In this document: positions 26,642 to 35,524 of the stretch, piece by piece
Layout of the letters: the number at the start of each line of letters is the position of its first letter
Numbering within the stretch: position 1 is the first letter of the stretch
Assembly: GCF_014697075.1 (NCBI RefSeq)
Contig: NZ_JACJRE010000003.1
Location: 1 to 64,000, forward strand
Source of the DNA: Tolypothrix sp. FACHB-123
GTDB taxonomy: Bacteria; Cyanobacteriota; Cyanobacteriia; Cyanobacteriales; Nostocaceae
DNA length: 64,000 nucleotides
Direction: 5' to 3'
Made by a program: the position numbers and the translations under genes
The notes under the pieces: model-generated
The model's database searches: none
What the model was told of the DNA's origin: nothing
What the model saw: the letters and a program-made list of their open reading frames with translations, nothing else

Positions 26642-27448
26642 TTAAGAATTATCAAGTACTAATTTTTCTAATGTCTCTATGGGTACAGCCCAACTCAGAC
26701 TATTAATTTGCTCGTGTAAGGTTTTATCCGCTTCTGAACCATCCACAAATACAGAAGGTACATCCCATAAAGGATTGGCTTGCATTCCATTCACACCAAT
26801 TAGTTCACCGCGACGATTTAACAACGGGCCGCCACTCATTCCTTTTTGGATTTTATTGTTGTAACCAATTTGATAACCACCTTCTAAAGCTTGAGGTAGT
26901 AACAGTGAAACTTTACCAGTAGTGAAGCTAAATGTTTCTTTTTCTTCATCTTCTTCGGAATAAAAACCACTAGCAAAAACTTCATCGCCTACCATTGGTT
27001 GAGAACCAATAGATGAAACTGGATAAATTTTTTTAGGACTATAAAACCGCAATATTGCTAAATCATTTGTACCAAACTTGGAGTTTTTTGGCACGTTAGC
27101 GCTATATATCTCACCATCTGGTGTTTGAATGCGGTAGGGAGCATCACCTGCTCTGAGAACATGAGCATTGGTGACAACTGTATAAATAGAGTCTTGTTGT
27201 TGCCAAAGAATTCCAGAACCTAAGAATTCTTGTGACATCACTCTGACAGTAATAGCTTGAGCTTGCAAACGTAAGTTTTCGGTTGATGTTTGCGGTTGGG
27301 GTGGTTCCCCACTGACAGCCTGTGGGAAAGGTGCATTGCAAGATGCGATCGCACATTCACGCCGCTGGCTCCCATATAATGCTATTGCACATACCGCCAA
27401 CAATAAACAACCAACACAGGTAACTACGGTCAATTTGTGCTTAGTCAT
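26642..27448 (-). CDS. Trypsin-like serine protease with N-terminal anchor
   Basis: A 268-residue protein with a hydrophobic N-terminus (VVTCVGCLLLAVCAIALYG) that is either a signal peptide or a membrane anchor. The S1-type catalytic residues are His in YTVVTNAHVLRAG, Asp in FGTNDLAILRF and Ser in KGMSGGPLLNRRGEL. No PDZ domain follows, unlike the Hho-type protease at 7171-8424. The protease part should lie in the periplasm. It is a single gene; the upstream and downstream gaps hold repeats and no partner. The substrate is unknown. Confidence 0.87.
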   Translation of the reverse strand: MTKHKLTVVTCVGCLLLAVCAIALYGSQRRECAIASCNAPFPQAVSGEPPQPQTSTENLRLQAQAITVRVMSQEFLGSGILWQQQDSIYTVVTNAHVLRAGDAPYRIQTPDGEIYSANVPKNSKFGTNDLAILRFYSPKKIYPVSSIGSQPMVGDEVFASGFYSEEDEEKETFSFTTGKVSLLLPQALEGGYQIGYNNKIQKGMSGGPLLNRRGELIGVNGMQANPLWDVPSVFVDGSEADKTLHEQINSLSWAVPIETLEKLVLDNS

Positions 27449-27615
27449 CCTATGTTCAAGCTCATAACTATAATTTTACGCGATCGCTAAATCTTACTTT
27501 TTCCAGAATAGAGACACCTAAAACTTGAATTTACCGCATTTCGCAATCTCATCAGATTTCTAGTTGATTTTTGCAATTATAGTAGTCTATTAGACCAACG
27601 CCAAGAGGTTAGGTT

Positions 27616-27643
27616 CGTAGTCAGGGTTGAAGTCCTGACTACG
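27616..27643. repeat. Perfect 10-bp hairpin repeat 3' of the multicopper oxidase gene
   Basis: CGTAGTCAGG and CCTGACTACG flank an 8-nt loop (GTTGAAGT). It lies 9 bp from the stop codon at 27652. The same repeat family is seen at 1797-1852 and 51400-51425. It may help end transcription, but no T-run follows. Confidence 0.75.
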
Positions 27644-27651
27644 AGTTATGT

Positions 27652-29649
27652 TTAAATGAGCACAGAAGTCTGAGAATGATCCATTGATCCTAGAAGCGGA
27701 TTTTTACCCGGAGCTAAGATTTCATAAGGTCGCATCATCTCATTATCTTCGTGAGAGAGAATATGACAATGCCAGACGTACTCTCCAGGTAGGTCGTAGG
27801 TAGCTACAACACGGATAACTTCCCCCGGCGCAATCGTGACAGTGTCGAGTATACCCGCTTCTTGAGGTGTAGCCGGAGTTGCTGCTCCCTCAAATTCAAT
27901 ATTGACTAATGGTGCTGTTTCTGATTCGGCTCCTGTTAATGGATCTCTCTGTTCCGCGCTAAATTCCTGTCTGCTCAGGAGTTGGAACCCTGTCTGATGC
28001 AAATGAATAGGATGAGAATCAGGGGTAGTATTGTAAATTTCCCAAATTTCGGTGTCTCCAAGTTTGACATACTCGGTAATGGGATCGTGCCACATTAAAG
28101 CACCTTCGCGAATCGTACCCAACATGGGTGTCATGCGTCCAAAACTACCGTTGGAATTCTCAAATAGAGCTAGTTGTTTGGCGATCGCTAATCCTGTAAT
28201 TGGATCGGTGGGAGTAACATAATCTACAGGGTTGCGAAAACCATTGAAGCCTACATAGTCAGGACTTGTATGATCGTAGCGATCTATCTGACTGACACTC
28301 GTCGGTAAGGATATCCAAGCTGGTTTACTCTTATCTTTCGGGTTATTGGTGCGTAAGGTTTCTGGTAAGGGAGTATCAGCAACGGTTACCTTATTCCCAA
28401 CTTTAAAAGCCATAATTTGACCCGTTGTCTCTGGGTTGTTGGGAACTGGTTCGCTTTCAAGGTCACCAGCGATATTATTTAGAATCAAAGTCTGTCCTTT
28501 ATATCCTTTAAAATCGACAACTACATCAGCTCGTTGACCTGGTGCAATATCCAGTTGGTTGAGTTCCACTGGCGCATTCAGTAAACCTAGATCTGTGCCG
28601 ATTTGGTAAAATTTTAAACCAGTTGGTAGTTGTAAGCTGTAGAAGCGCGAGTCAGAACCATTCAGCAGGCGAAATCTGTATTTACGAGGCTCAACATCTA
28701 ATACAGGCCAGGCTTTCCCATTCACAAGAATGACATTCCCAGAACCAAACTCTGGAATTATAGTAGGATGGGGTACGTTTTCAGGAAGCATCCCATGTAC
28801 GCCTGCTGCAAGCAAATCTTCGTGGGAGGCTGGATAAAATAACTGACCGGCTTCGTTGATACCGGGGGTAGTTGGGTCATCTGCTTGAAATATCTTGTCT
28901 TGAATAACTAGCGGATATTCATAGTAAACATCAGGATCTTTTCGCCCATTACCTTGATAATCGAAATTGATGTAATTACCTGGAAGAGAGTTTTCGATTC
29001 GAGATGTTTTTGGATTATCTGGTACGCCAGTATCATACTTATCTCGCAAGATGTAAAAACCTGCTAAGCCAGCATAGACATTGAGGCGAGTGATTCCTAG
29101 GGCGTGGTCATGATACCAGATATTCGCAGCTTGTTGATCGTTGTCGTAGGTATAAGCTTGGGTCGCACCTTTATTGATAGCTAACTTTCCGGCTTTACCG
29201 GTAGATGTGAACCAAGCATCGGGAAGACCATCATATTTGGATTTGGTGTGTCCACCATGCAGGTGGGCGACTACTGGAACACCATTTTTGCTGATATTAT
29301 ACTTGGTGCCAGTGTAAGCCCAGTGTATTGTCGTATCTACTGGCAGTAAATGTTGTTTAGGAAGCTTGCTTTTCCAATTGATTGTGATAGGTGTATCTTT
29401 TTGGGCGACAATAGTCGGGCCAAGGTAATTTAAACCAGCTGCATCCCACGCCGGAGCGAAACGGCTATGGTAACCCCAAGTTTGTGCTAGGGGTATTCCT
29501 TTTCCCAAACCAAAGTCATGAGTACCTTGACTCATAGAGACTGTATATTTACCTTTACGCCTAGCATCAATAAAGAATCCCGGAGCGAGTAGATTTGGTA
29601 ATGGATTGGTGAATTTATCAATAGAGAGTGGATTTAGTACAACAGCCAT
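27652..29649 (-). CDS. Multicopper oxidase (CotA / bilirubin oxidase type)
   Basis: Oxidises phenols, bilins or metals with reduction of oxygen to water. The 665-residue protein shows all four copper motifs: HLHGGH (about residue 129), WYHDHALG (about 178), HPIHLHQTGFQ (about 546) and HCHILSHEDNEMM (about 626, with the T1 Cys and axial Met). Three cupredoxin domains fit the length. No signal peptide or Tat motif is visible at the N-terminus (MAVVLNPLSIDKF), so the protein may be cytoplasmic or the start may be misplaced. About 700 bp upstream are gene-free and carry a perfect palindrome at 29859-29886. Confidence 0.92.
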   Translation of the reverse strand: MAVVLNPLSIDKFTNPLPNLLAPGFFIDARRKGKYTVSMSQGTHDFGLGKGIPLAQTWGYHSRFAPAWDAAGLNYLGPTIVAQKDTPITINWKSKLPKQHLLPVDTTIHWAYTGTKYNISKNGVPVVAHLHGGHTKSKYDGLPDAWFTSTGKAGKLAINKGATQAYTYDNDQQAANIWYHDHALGITRLNVYAGLAGFYILRDKYDTGVPDNPKTSRIENSLPGNYINFDYQGNGRKDPDVYYEYPLVIQDKIFQADDPTTPGINEAGQLFYPASHEDLLAAGVHGMLPENVPHPTIIPEFGSGNVILVNGKAWPVLDVEPRKYRFRLLNGSDSRFYSLQLPTGLKFYQIGTDLGLLNAPVELNQLDIAPGQRADVVVDFKGYKGQTLILNNIAGDLESEPVPNNPETTGQIMAFKVGNKVTVADTPLPETLRTNNPKDKSKPAWISLPTSVSQIDRYDHTSPDYVGFNGFRNPVDYVTPTDPITGLAIAKQLALFENSNGSFGRMTPMLGTIREGALMWHDPITEYVKLGDTEIWEIYNTTPDSHPIHLHQTGFQLLSRQEFSAEQRDPLTGAESETAPLVNIEFEGAATPATPQEAGILDTVTIAPGEVIRVVATYDLPGEYVWHCHILSHEDNEMMRPYEILAPGKNPLLGSMDHSQTSVLI

Positions 29650-30365
29650 AGTAGATAACCCCTGTGTAGTTCAGGTGAAAACCATCGAAAAAACTACAAC
29701 AAAACCAACGAAAACATCGGTTTCACCTATCTTTGTGTGCGGTGAGTTCAGCGATGTTAATCGGTGATATTGTCAAGTTAATGTGTGTTGATTAAATGTT
29801 TAAAAATGCTCTGGCTCTCGCCAAATATCAGTAGCAGCAAAATTTAAGAAAAATCTCGCCTTCATTACCTATATAGGTAATGAAGGTTTTGATTTCGAGA
29901 GTCAAAGCTTTTATGTAATTAAAATTAGATAATAAATGTGAGGAACTTGTGAGGAGAAAAAAGCTAATAAGTTACAAAAAATTATCTTCTTAAAGAGAAA
30001 TTGCCGCGATCGCTCTCTTTAACTTATCAAGTTTTGTTAATAACTTTACAACTAGATATTAAGAGCTTTTTACTAATAAGTAAATTTGATTTACGTCGAT
30101 GGGCTTTTAAAGATAACTGACAAGGGCTGTCATTGGTCATTTGTAATTTCTCATTGTCAGGGTTTCAATCCTATTTACTTTTTGTAATATATTTGGGTTT
30201 ATTTATGAGAGCGATTATCTCAGGGGGGTAGAAATTATACTTTATTTCTCTTCAATTCTTATTTTTAGTAATTGCGATCGCTCAAAAAAATCCCACAACT
30301 CAGGGATAAAAATTAATATTCGCTGACAAATCACAATCATAATTTTATCAGCCAGAAAAAGTGAT
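29650..30365. other. Gene-free region between devA and the multicopper oxidase gene
   Basis: About 700 bp without a gene. It contains the palindrome at 29859-29886 and a few HIP1 sites near 30010 and 30270. It must hold the promoter of the multicopper oxidase gene and the 3' end of the devBCA transcript. Confidence 0.6.
29859..29886. promoter_or_regulatory. Perfect 28-bp palindrome
   Basis: CCTTCATTACCTA and TAGGTAATGAAGG form 13-bp arms around a central TA. It is flanked by T-rich sequence on both sides (GGTTTTGATTT rightward, GCGAGATTTTT leftward), so it could be a bidirectional terminator or an operator about 210 bp upstream of the oxidase start. Confidence 0.6.
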
Positions 30366-31067
30366 TTACGATAGAGCAGAAACTATAGCCCGATCCTGAG
30401 CTAATTTACCATCTTCCATGTGGACAATGCGATCGGCAATATCTAAAATTCGGTTGTCGTGAGTCACCATCAAAATAGTACAACCTTGCTCTTTAGCGAG
30501 TTTTTGCATCAAGTTAACTACATCTCGACCAGATTTACTATCAAGCGCCGCAGTAGGTTCATCTGCTAAGACAATTTTAGGACGACTGACTAAAGCACGC
30601 GCGATCGCAACTCGTTGTTTTTGTCCGCCAGATAAATCATCAGGATAATAATTGAGGCGCTGTCCTAATCCTACTTGCTCTAGCATTTCCGCTGAGCGAT
30701 TTTTCATTTCTTGGGGTGAAATATCTTTGTGTAATTCTAAGCCCATTCTCACATTTTGCAGTGCGGTCAAACTACCATGCAAGTTATGTGCTTGGAAAAT
30801 ATAGCCATGACTGCGCCGTGCTGCGGTAAGTTGAGCTGCATTAGCACCGCAGAGTTCTGTTCCTAATACTTGCAAACTACCAGATTGCGCAGAACGCAAA
30901 CCGCCTACCAAAGTTAGCAATGTGGTTTTACCAGAACCCGAAGGCCCGGTCATAATGATAATTTCGCCAGCGTTGATTGTTAAGGTAATATCAAACAGAA
31001 CTTGCTTTTTCAGTTGACCTTGACCAAAGTAATGGTCGAGATTTTGCACAGAGATTACTGGGTTCAT
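30366..31067 (-). CDS. devA: DevA-family ABC transporter ATPase
   Basis: The nucleotide-binding subunit of a DevBCA-type exporter. The 233-residue protein has Walker A GPSGSGKTTLL, signature DLSGGQKQRVAIARALV, Walker B KIVLADEPTAALD and the switch His in LMVTHDNRI. In Anabaena, DevBCA exports heterocyst glycolipids with a TolC-like outer membrane protein, and heterocystous genomes carry several paralogues. I cannot say which one this is. The gene follows devC after a 36-bp gap made of heptamer repeats. Confidence 0.88.
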   Translation of the reverse strand: MNPVISVQNLDHYFGQGQLKKQVLFDITLTINAGEIIIMTGPSGSGKTTLLTLVGGLRSAQSGSLQVLGTELCGANAAQLTAARRSHGYIFQAHNLHGSLTALQNVRMGLELHKDISPQEMKNRSAEMLEQVGLGQRLNYYPDDLSGGQKQRVAIARALVSRPKIVLADEPTAALDSKSGRDVVNLMQKLAKEQGCTILMVTHDNRILDIADRIVHMEDGKLAQDRAIVSALS

Positions 31068-31103
31068 AATGACGGTTGACAGTTGACGGTTGACGGTTGA
31101 CGG
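31068..31103. repeat. Heptamer repeat (GGTTGAC)n inside the dev operon
   Basis: Five GGTTGAC/AGTTGAC units fill the whole space between the devC stop and the devA start. Confidence 0.9.
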
Positions 31104-32282
31104 TTAAAACATGTCTGCGGGATCAGCTGATTGAACTTTACGAGTGGCGATCGCGCCCGATATCATACACATGACGAAAGTTAGCGTCAGCACTTGAATA
31201 GCTCGCGCCAAGGTCATATATAGTGGTAGATTTGTAGCACCACGGGTTAAGGCATACAGTCCTAAAGATACTGTCATCCCTGGAATAAACCCTAAGATTG
31301 CCAGAATTAAAGCTTCCTCAAACACAACACCTAGCAAGTAGAGATTGTTATATCCCATCGCTTTAAATGTGGCATATTCTTTCATGTGGGCATTAACATC
31401 GGTGGAAAGGACTTGATAGACGATAATCACCCCGACTACAAATCCCATCGATACACCTAAGGTAAAGATAAACCCGATCGCAGTGTTTGTCTGCCAGTAA
31501 TTTTTCTCAAAGGCAATAAATTCTTCGTGGGTGAGAACTTTGATATCATCTTTAGGTAAGTAAGATTTTAAAGCGCTGGCTACTTGTTTAGGGTCGTAGC
31601 CTGGTTGTAACTGAATCAAACCGATACTGACACTACCTGCTTGTCGTTTGGGAAATAGTTGTAAAAAGTTCTGATCGCTGGTGATCAAGCTACCATCAGC
31701 ACCAAAAGAGGCTCCGACTGAGAATAAGCCATTAATGCTAATTGTCCGCCGGTCTATTTCTGTGGTGACAGGTTTACCTTGAGAAATTTGGGCGATCGCT
31801 TCTTTGTAATCTCCTCTGGAAGCAGCATCAAATAATACAGTATCCGGTAGTTTAATTGTCGATAATTGGCGGTTAACTTCTGGTAAGTTAAATGCTGGCT
31901 GGTCAGGATTAAAGCCGATAATCAGCATCCCTGTCTCACGGCGAGTTTGGGGATTTTTCCACGTAACGTTGTTGGTATACAAAGCCTCTGCCGATTTTAC
32001 ACCAGGTACATCGGCAGCCTGATACAGTCGTCTTCTGGGAAAGGAAGACATAAAGGAAATGTTACGGGCTTGGTTACTGATAATTACTACATCTGCACGT
32101 AATACTTGATGCAGTCTGGTGGCGCTGTCAAATAATGCTGACTGAAAGCCCAGCTGCATGAACATCAGTAAATCTGCAAAAGCCACGCCTGATAGTGCGA
32201 CTACAAAACGACTCCTTTGCTTATTCAGTTGCAACCATCCCAGAGGGGTGCGGCGCTGTAGTTGAGAGATAAATCCTATCAT
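31104..32282 (-). CDS. devC: DevC-family ABC exporter permease
   Basis: The membrane subunit of the exporter. The 392-residue protein has an N-terminal membrane segment (RFVVALSGVAFADLLMFMQLG), a large extracytoplasmic MacB-like periplasmic domain (about residues 45-255) and three further membrane segments near the C-terminus (IGFIFTLGVSMGFVVGVIIV, LILAILGFIPGMTVSLGLYA and LTLTFVMCMISGAI). This MacB/FtsX layout is typical of DevC. The start ATG overlaps the devB stop by 4 bases, so the two are translationally coupled. Confidence 0.9.
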   Translation of the reverse strand: MIGFISQLQRRTPLGWLQLNKQRSRFVVALSGVAFADLLMFMQLGFQSALFDSATRLHQVLRADVVIISNQARNISFMSSFPRRRLYQAADVPGVKSAEALYTNNVTWKNPQTRRETGMLIIGFNPDQPAFNLPEVNRQLSTIKLPDTVLFDAASRGDYKEAIAQISQGKPVTTEIDRRTISINGLFSVGASFGADGSLITSDQNFLQLFPKRQAGSVSIGLIQLQPGYDPKQVASALKSYLPKDDIKVLTHEEFIAFEKNYWQTNTAIGFIFTLGVSMGFVVGVIIVYQVLSTDVNAHMKEYATFKAMGYNNLYLLGVVFEEALILAILGFIPGMTVSLGLYALTRGATNLPLYMTLARAIQVLTLTFVMCMISGAIATRKVQSADPADMF

Positions 32283-33586
32283 TGTTCAATCACCGCCTTG
32301 ACTTGCAAATTGGTAAATTGGGCAGCTTTGGCGCTGGATGCAGAATCTAGCTTGACATGAACTTCTACTACTCTGGCATCAATATTACTAGAGGGGTCGG
32401 CGTTAATTACATTTTGCCGTTGTACTTGCATCCCAATCCAATCGACGCTTCCCTGCAATTCACTAGGGAGAGAATCGCTAATAACTTTGACAGGTTGACC
32501 AGGTTTTACTTTATGAATATCACTTTGGTATACTTCTGCTACTGCATACATTTGGTCAGTTTGACCTAATTCGACAATTCCGTCATTACCAACGGTTTCA
32601 CCAGCGCGGGTATGAATCTTCAGAATTTGTCCAGATTTGGGAGCGCGAATATATGCTTGATTAAGTTGGGCTTGAATTTTCCCTACGGTAGCTTGGGCGC
32701 TATCTACTTCCGCTTGGGCGTTGGCGATATCTGTAGGGCGAACTTCCGCCGTTTGATTCAGGGTGGCTTTGGCTTCGTTGATTTGTTGTTGTAATGTGGC
32801 GATGGTTTTGTCGCGGTTGGCTTTGGCTTCGTTAATTTGTTGTTCCAAAGTGGCTACAGTTCTGGCTTTTGTGGCTTGGCTTTCGATAAATTGCTGTGTA
32901 GAAGTTTCCGCACTTAATCTGCGGCGATCGACTTCTTGATTGGAGATTGCGCCTTCTTTGTATAAACTCTCATAGCGTTGTACGTCAGCTTGGGCGTTGC
33001 GTTTTTCAGCGGCGACACGGGCGACGGTTGCTTGTAAGCTTTGTTGTTGTCCTTGCAATTCTGCTTCTAGACGGTTAATTGTCGCTTGCTGGGTTTTAAT
33101 GCTTCCTGCTAATTCAACGGAAAGACGATTAACAGTAGCTTGACGCGCCCCAATTTCTCCTTGCTTTGCACCAGCTTTTACCTGGTTAAGACGAGATTTA
33201 GCCACTTCCACTTGTCTTTGGGCTTCACCCAAACTTGCTTGTAAGCGATCGCGACTATCCATGATTGCAATTACTTGTCCAACTTTAACGCGATCGCCTT
33301 CTTTCACCAATAGTTGCTCAACCCGATTTCCTTCATTAGCCGTCGGTGCAGACAGTTTAATCACTTCACCATTGGGTTCTAAGCGTCCCAATGCAGTAAC
33401 AGTTTTGACAACTGGTTGAATCGGCGTTGCTAGTTCTTGCTTTTTCCCAGACTCCGCCTGAAACTTAGTTACCGTATAAACACTAGCTCCGGCTGTAATC
33501 AAAGCTGTAATTATTGCCAGGATGGTAGGTGACTTAAAAATACCTTGGGAAGCTCGAAAACCTAATAAATTCCAGTTTTGCGCCAT
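32279..33586 (-). CDS. devB: DevB-family membrane fusion protein
   Basis: The periplasmic adaptor (HlyD family) of the exporter. The 435-residue protein has an N-terminal membrane anchor (TILAIITALITAGASVYTV), a lipoyl-like half (VEQLLVKEGDRVKVGQVIAI), a long coiled-coil hairpin (about residues 120-300, rich in QQQINEAKAN-type repeats), and a second lipoyl half plus beta-barrel (IRAPKSGQILKIHTRAGETV). It is the first gene of the operon devB-devC-devA and is divergent from a TetR gene, with an operator-like site in between (33615-33667). Confidence 0.92.
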   Translation of the reverse strand: MAQNWNLLGFRASQGIFKSPTILAIITALITAGASVYTVTKFQAESGKKQELATPIQPVVKTVTALGRLEPNGEVIKLSAPTANEGNRVEQLLVKEGDRVKVGQVIAIMDSRDRLQASLGEAQRQVEVAKSRLNQVKAGAKQGEIGARQATVNRLSVELAGSIKTQQATINRLEAELQGQQQSLQATVARVAAEKRNAQADVQRYESLYKEGAISNQEVDRRRLSAETSTQQFIESQATKARTVATLEQQINEAKANRDKTIATLQQQINEAKATLNQTAEVRPTDIANAQAEVDSAQATVGKIQAQLNQAYIRAPKSGQILKIHTRAGETVGNDGIVELGQTDQMYAVAEVYQSDIHKVKPGQPVKVISDSLPSELQGSVDWIGMQVQRQNVINADPSSNIDARVVEVHVKLDSASSAKAAQFTNLQVKAVIEQ

Positions 33587-33614
33587 AGTATTCCCCTCTT
33601 TTGGGCGGCATTTT

Positions 33615-33667
33615 TAAACTAAACCGTCCAGTTCAAAATAATGCTAAACTAAACCGAGTAGTTTAGT
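33615..33667. promoter_or_regulatory. Candidate TetR operator, two sites 30 bp apart
   Basis: TAAACTAAACCG occurs at 33615-33626 and again at 33645-33656, exactly 30 bp apart. The right copy is part of a perfect inverted repeat: ACTAAAC, 6-bp spacer, GTTTAGT (33648-33667). The left copy has a partial partner (CAGTTC). The sites lie between devB and the divergent TetR gene. Confidence 0.7.
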
Positions 33668-33754
33668 CAAGAGGTATTGGGAGAGTATTGATGTAATTTT
33701 CCCCCTCTGCTTCCTTGTCGCCCTTATCCCCCCTCTCCCTCAATCCCCAGTAAG

Positions 33755-34408
33755 ATGGTTATAAGCAAAGTTGATGAACACATGGCACGGATCAAAGTTG
33801 ACGAAGTAGAAAAAGAGAATTCCGTTGATAAAGTGGAACAAATTCTGCAAGGGGCGATGCAGGAGTTCCTCAAAAATGGCTATGCTGGGACAAGCATGGA
33901 TAAGGTAGCTGTCGCTGCTGGTGTGTCGAAAGCTACAGTTTACAGCCACTTTCAAGATAAAGAGGGATTATTTAAAGTCCTGTTTGAGCAGATGTCACGC
34001 CAGAAGTTTAACTCCATTTTTGGTACAGAACCTCTACAGGGAGAACCAGCGATTGTTCTGCGCCAGTTAGCCACCAAAGCATTAGAACTGATGGCTACAG
34101 ACCAAGAACATTCAGCATTTATGCGCGTGATAATTGGCGAATCTGGTCGCTTTCCAGAGTTAGCCCAGATTTGTGTCCGCGCCATGATTAAACCAGTGGT
34201 AGAAACTCTGACTCAATACCTTGCTAGTCATCCCGAATTGAAAATCAACGATCCAGAAGCACTGGCTAGGATACTTGTAGGCTCATTAGTGCATTTTCAT
34301 ATTGTTCAAGATGTCTTGCATGGTAAAGATATTTTACCGATGGAGAGCGATCGCTTAATTAATACCATGACCAACTTAATTATTAATAATGCTCAGGCTA
34401 GTTCTTAA
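33755..34408 (+). CDS. TetR/AcrR family transcriptional regulator
   Basis: A 217-residue regulator with the N-terminal TetR helix-turn-helix (GTSMDKVAVAAGVSKATVYS then HFQDKEGLF, about residues 45-75) and a C-terminal ligand-binding domain with a pattern like AcrR C-terminal (FMRVIIGESGRFPELAQIC). It is divergent from devBCA with operator-like repeats in the gap, so it most likely represses the exporter operon and itself; that is inference. Start options are ATG 33755 and ATG 33782; neither has a clear Shine-Dalgarno. Confidence 0.92.
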   Translation: MVISKVDEHMARIKVDEVEKENSVDKVEQILQGAMQEFLKNGYAGTSMDKVAVAAGVSKATVYSHFQDKEGLFKVLFEQMSRQKFNSIFGTEPLQGEPAIVLRQLATKALELMATDQEHSAFMRVIIGESGRFPELAQICVRAMIKPVVETLTQYLASHPELKINDPEALARILVGSLVHFHIVQDVLHGKDILPMESDRLINTMTNLIINNAQASS

Positions 34409-34453
34409 TAGACAAACAGCACAAGGAAGCAGAGGTAAGTAGAGGCGAAATAC

Positions 34454-34484
34454 AACACCCAATGCCCCATGCCCCATGCCCAAT
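34454..34484. repeat. Heptamer repeat (CAATGCC / CATGCCC)n
   Basis: Four units between the TetR gene and the shared terminator. Confidence 0.85.
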
Positions 34485-34485
34485 A

Positions 34486-34520
34486 AAAAAATTGCCCCCT
34501 GCAATCAGGAGGCTAATTTT
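34486..34520. terminator. Bidirectional terminator
   Basis: GCCCCCTG and CAGGAGGC form a stem with one mismatch around CAAT (34494-34513). TAATTTTTAATT follows on the plus strand and AATTTTTTTATT on the minus strand, so it can end both the TetR and sigma factor transcripts. Confidence 0.8.
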
Positions 34521-34540
34521 TAATTAAAAGCTGTTGACTG

Positions 34541-35524
34541 CTAGCTGGCAACATACTCTTTGACATTGGCTCGACGACGACGTAGATGAGCTAGTGCTTG
34601 ATGCTCTAACTGGCGAACACGTTCGCGGCTGAGATTTAATCTTTCACCTACTTTCGCCAAAGACATTTCGTTACCATCTTCTAATCCAAAGCGTAGCGCT
34701 AGAACTTCGCGTTGTTGGGGTGTGAGTTCCGCCAACAGAGTGTTCAAGTCTTGGCGCAAGAATTCCTGAGTGGTGTAATACTCTGGAGAAGGGCCGTCAT
34801 CTTCTAGCATTTCTTGCAGCTCGGTATCTTGGTTGTCACCGACGCGCACATCCAAAGATACTGGCTGACGAGCCATGTTTAAGTACTCGCGAATTTGCAA
34901 AGGCTCTAGTTCTAGCTCTTGGGCAATTTCTGCCGGATTTGGCGATCGCCCTAATTTTTGCGCTAGTTCCCGCTGTACTTTCTTGATTTTGTTCAGCTTC
35001 TCGGTAATATGGATCGGTAAGCGGATTGTCCGTCCTTGTTGGGCAATCGCTCTAGTAATTGCTTGGCGAATCCACCAGTAAGCGTAGGTAGAAAACTTAT
35101 ATCCCCTCATTGGGTCAAATTTTTCTACACCCCGTTCTAAGCCTAGAGTTCCTTCTTGGATTAAATCCAGAAACTCCATATTGCGCTTTTGATATTTTTT
35201 CGCAATAGCGACTACTAAACGGAGGTTCGCTTCAATCATCTTTTGCTTTGCCCGTTTACCTTGAGCTACAGTCTGTTTCACCTCAGTTTCGGATAGGTGA
35301 ACGTGATCCGCCCATTCAGATAAACTTGGTTCGTGGTGCAACTTCTTCGCCAAAGCCTCTTTGGCGTCCACTAGCGTCATCATTTGTTGCACCTGCTTCC
35401 CGAAAACAATCTCTTGCTCACGGGTTAAAAGGGGCACACGACCAATTTCTCGCAGATAGGTTCGCACCATATCAGCCGTGAATTTGGTGTTGAGGTTTTC
35501 GGTATGGGTGTTAACAGTAGGCAT
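34541..35524 (-). CDS. Group 2 sigma-70 factor (RpoD/SigA family)
   Basis: A 327-residue primary-like sigma factor without region 1.1. Region 1.2 is TADMVRTYLREIGRVPLLTR, region 2 includes NLRLVVAIAKKYQKRNMEFL, then LDLIQEGTLGLERGVEKFDP and YKFSTYAYWWIRQAI, region 3 is LPIHITEKLNKIKKVQRELA, and region 4 ends LSRERVRQLEHQALAHLRRR. Cyanobacteria have several group 2 factors (SigB-SigE) that respond to nitrogen, light and stress. The paralogue cannot be fixed by eye. It is a single gene with a long A+T-rich upstream region. Confidence 0.94.
   Translation of the reverse strand: MPTVNTHTENLNTKFTADMVRTYLREIGRVPLLTREQEIVFGKQVQQMMTLVDAKEALAKKLHHEPSLSEWADHVHLSETEVKQTVAQGKRAKQKMIEANLRLVVAIAKKYQKRNMEFLDLIQEGTLGLERGVEKFDPMRGYKFSTYAYWWIRQAITRAIAQQGRTIRLPIHITEKLNKIKKVQRELAQKLGRSPNPAEIAQELELEPLQIREYLNMARQPVSLDVRVGDNQDTELQEMLEDDGPSPEYYTTQEFLRQDLNTLLAELTPQQREVLALRFGLEDGNEMSLAKVGERLNLSRERVRQLEHQALAHLRRRRANVKEYVAS

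Noticed and set aside
30158-30180. GGGTTTCAATCC, similar to the end of a cyanobacterial CRISPR repeat
   Set aside because: Only a single copy with no spaced repeats around it.
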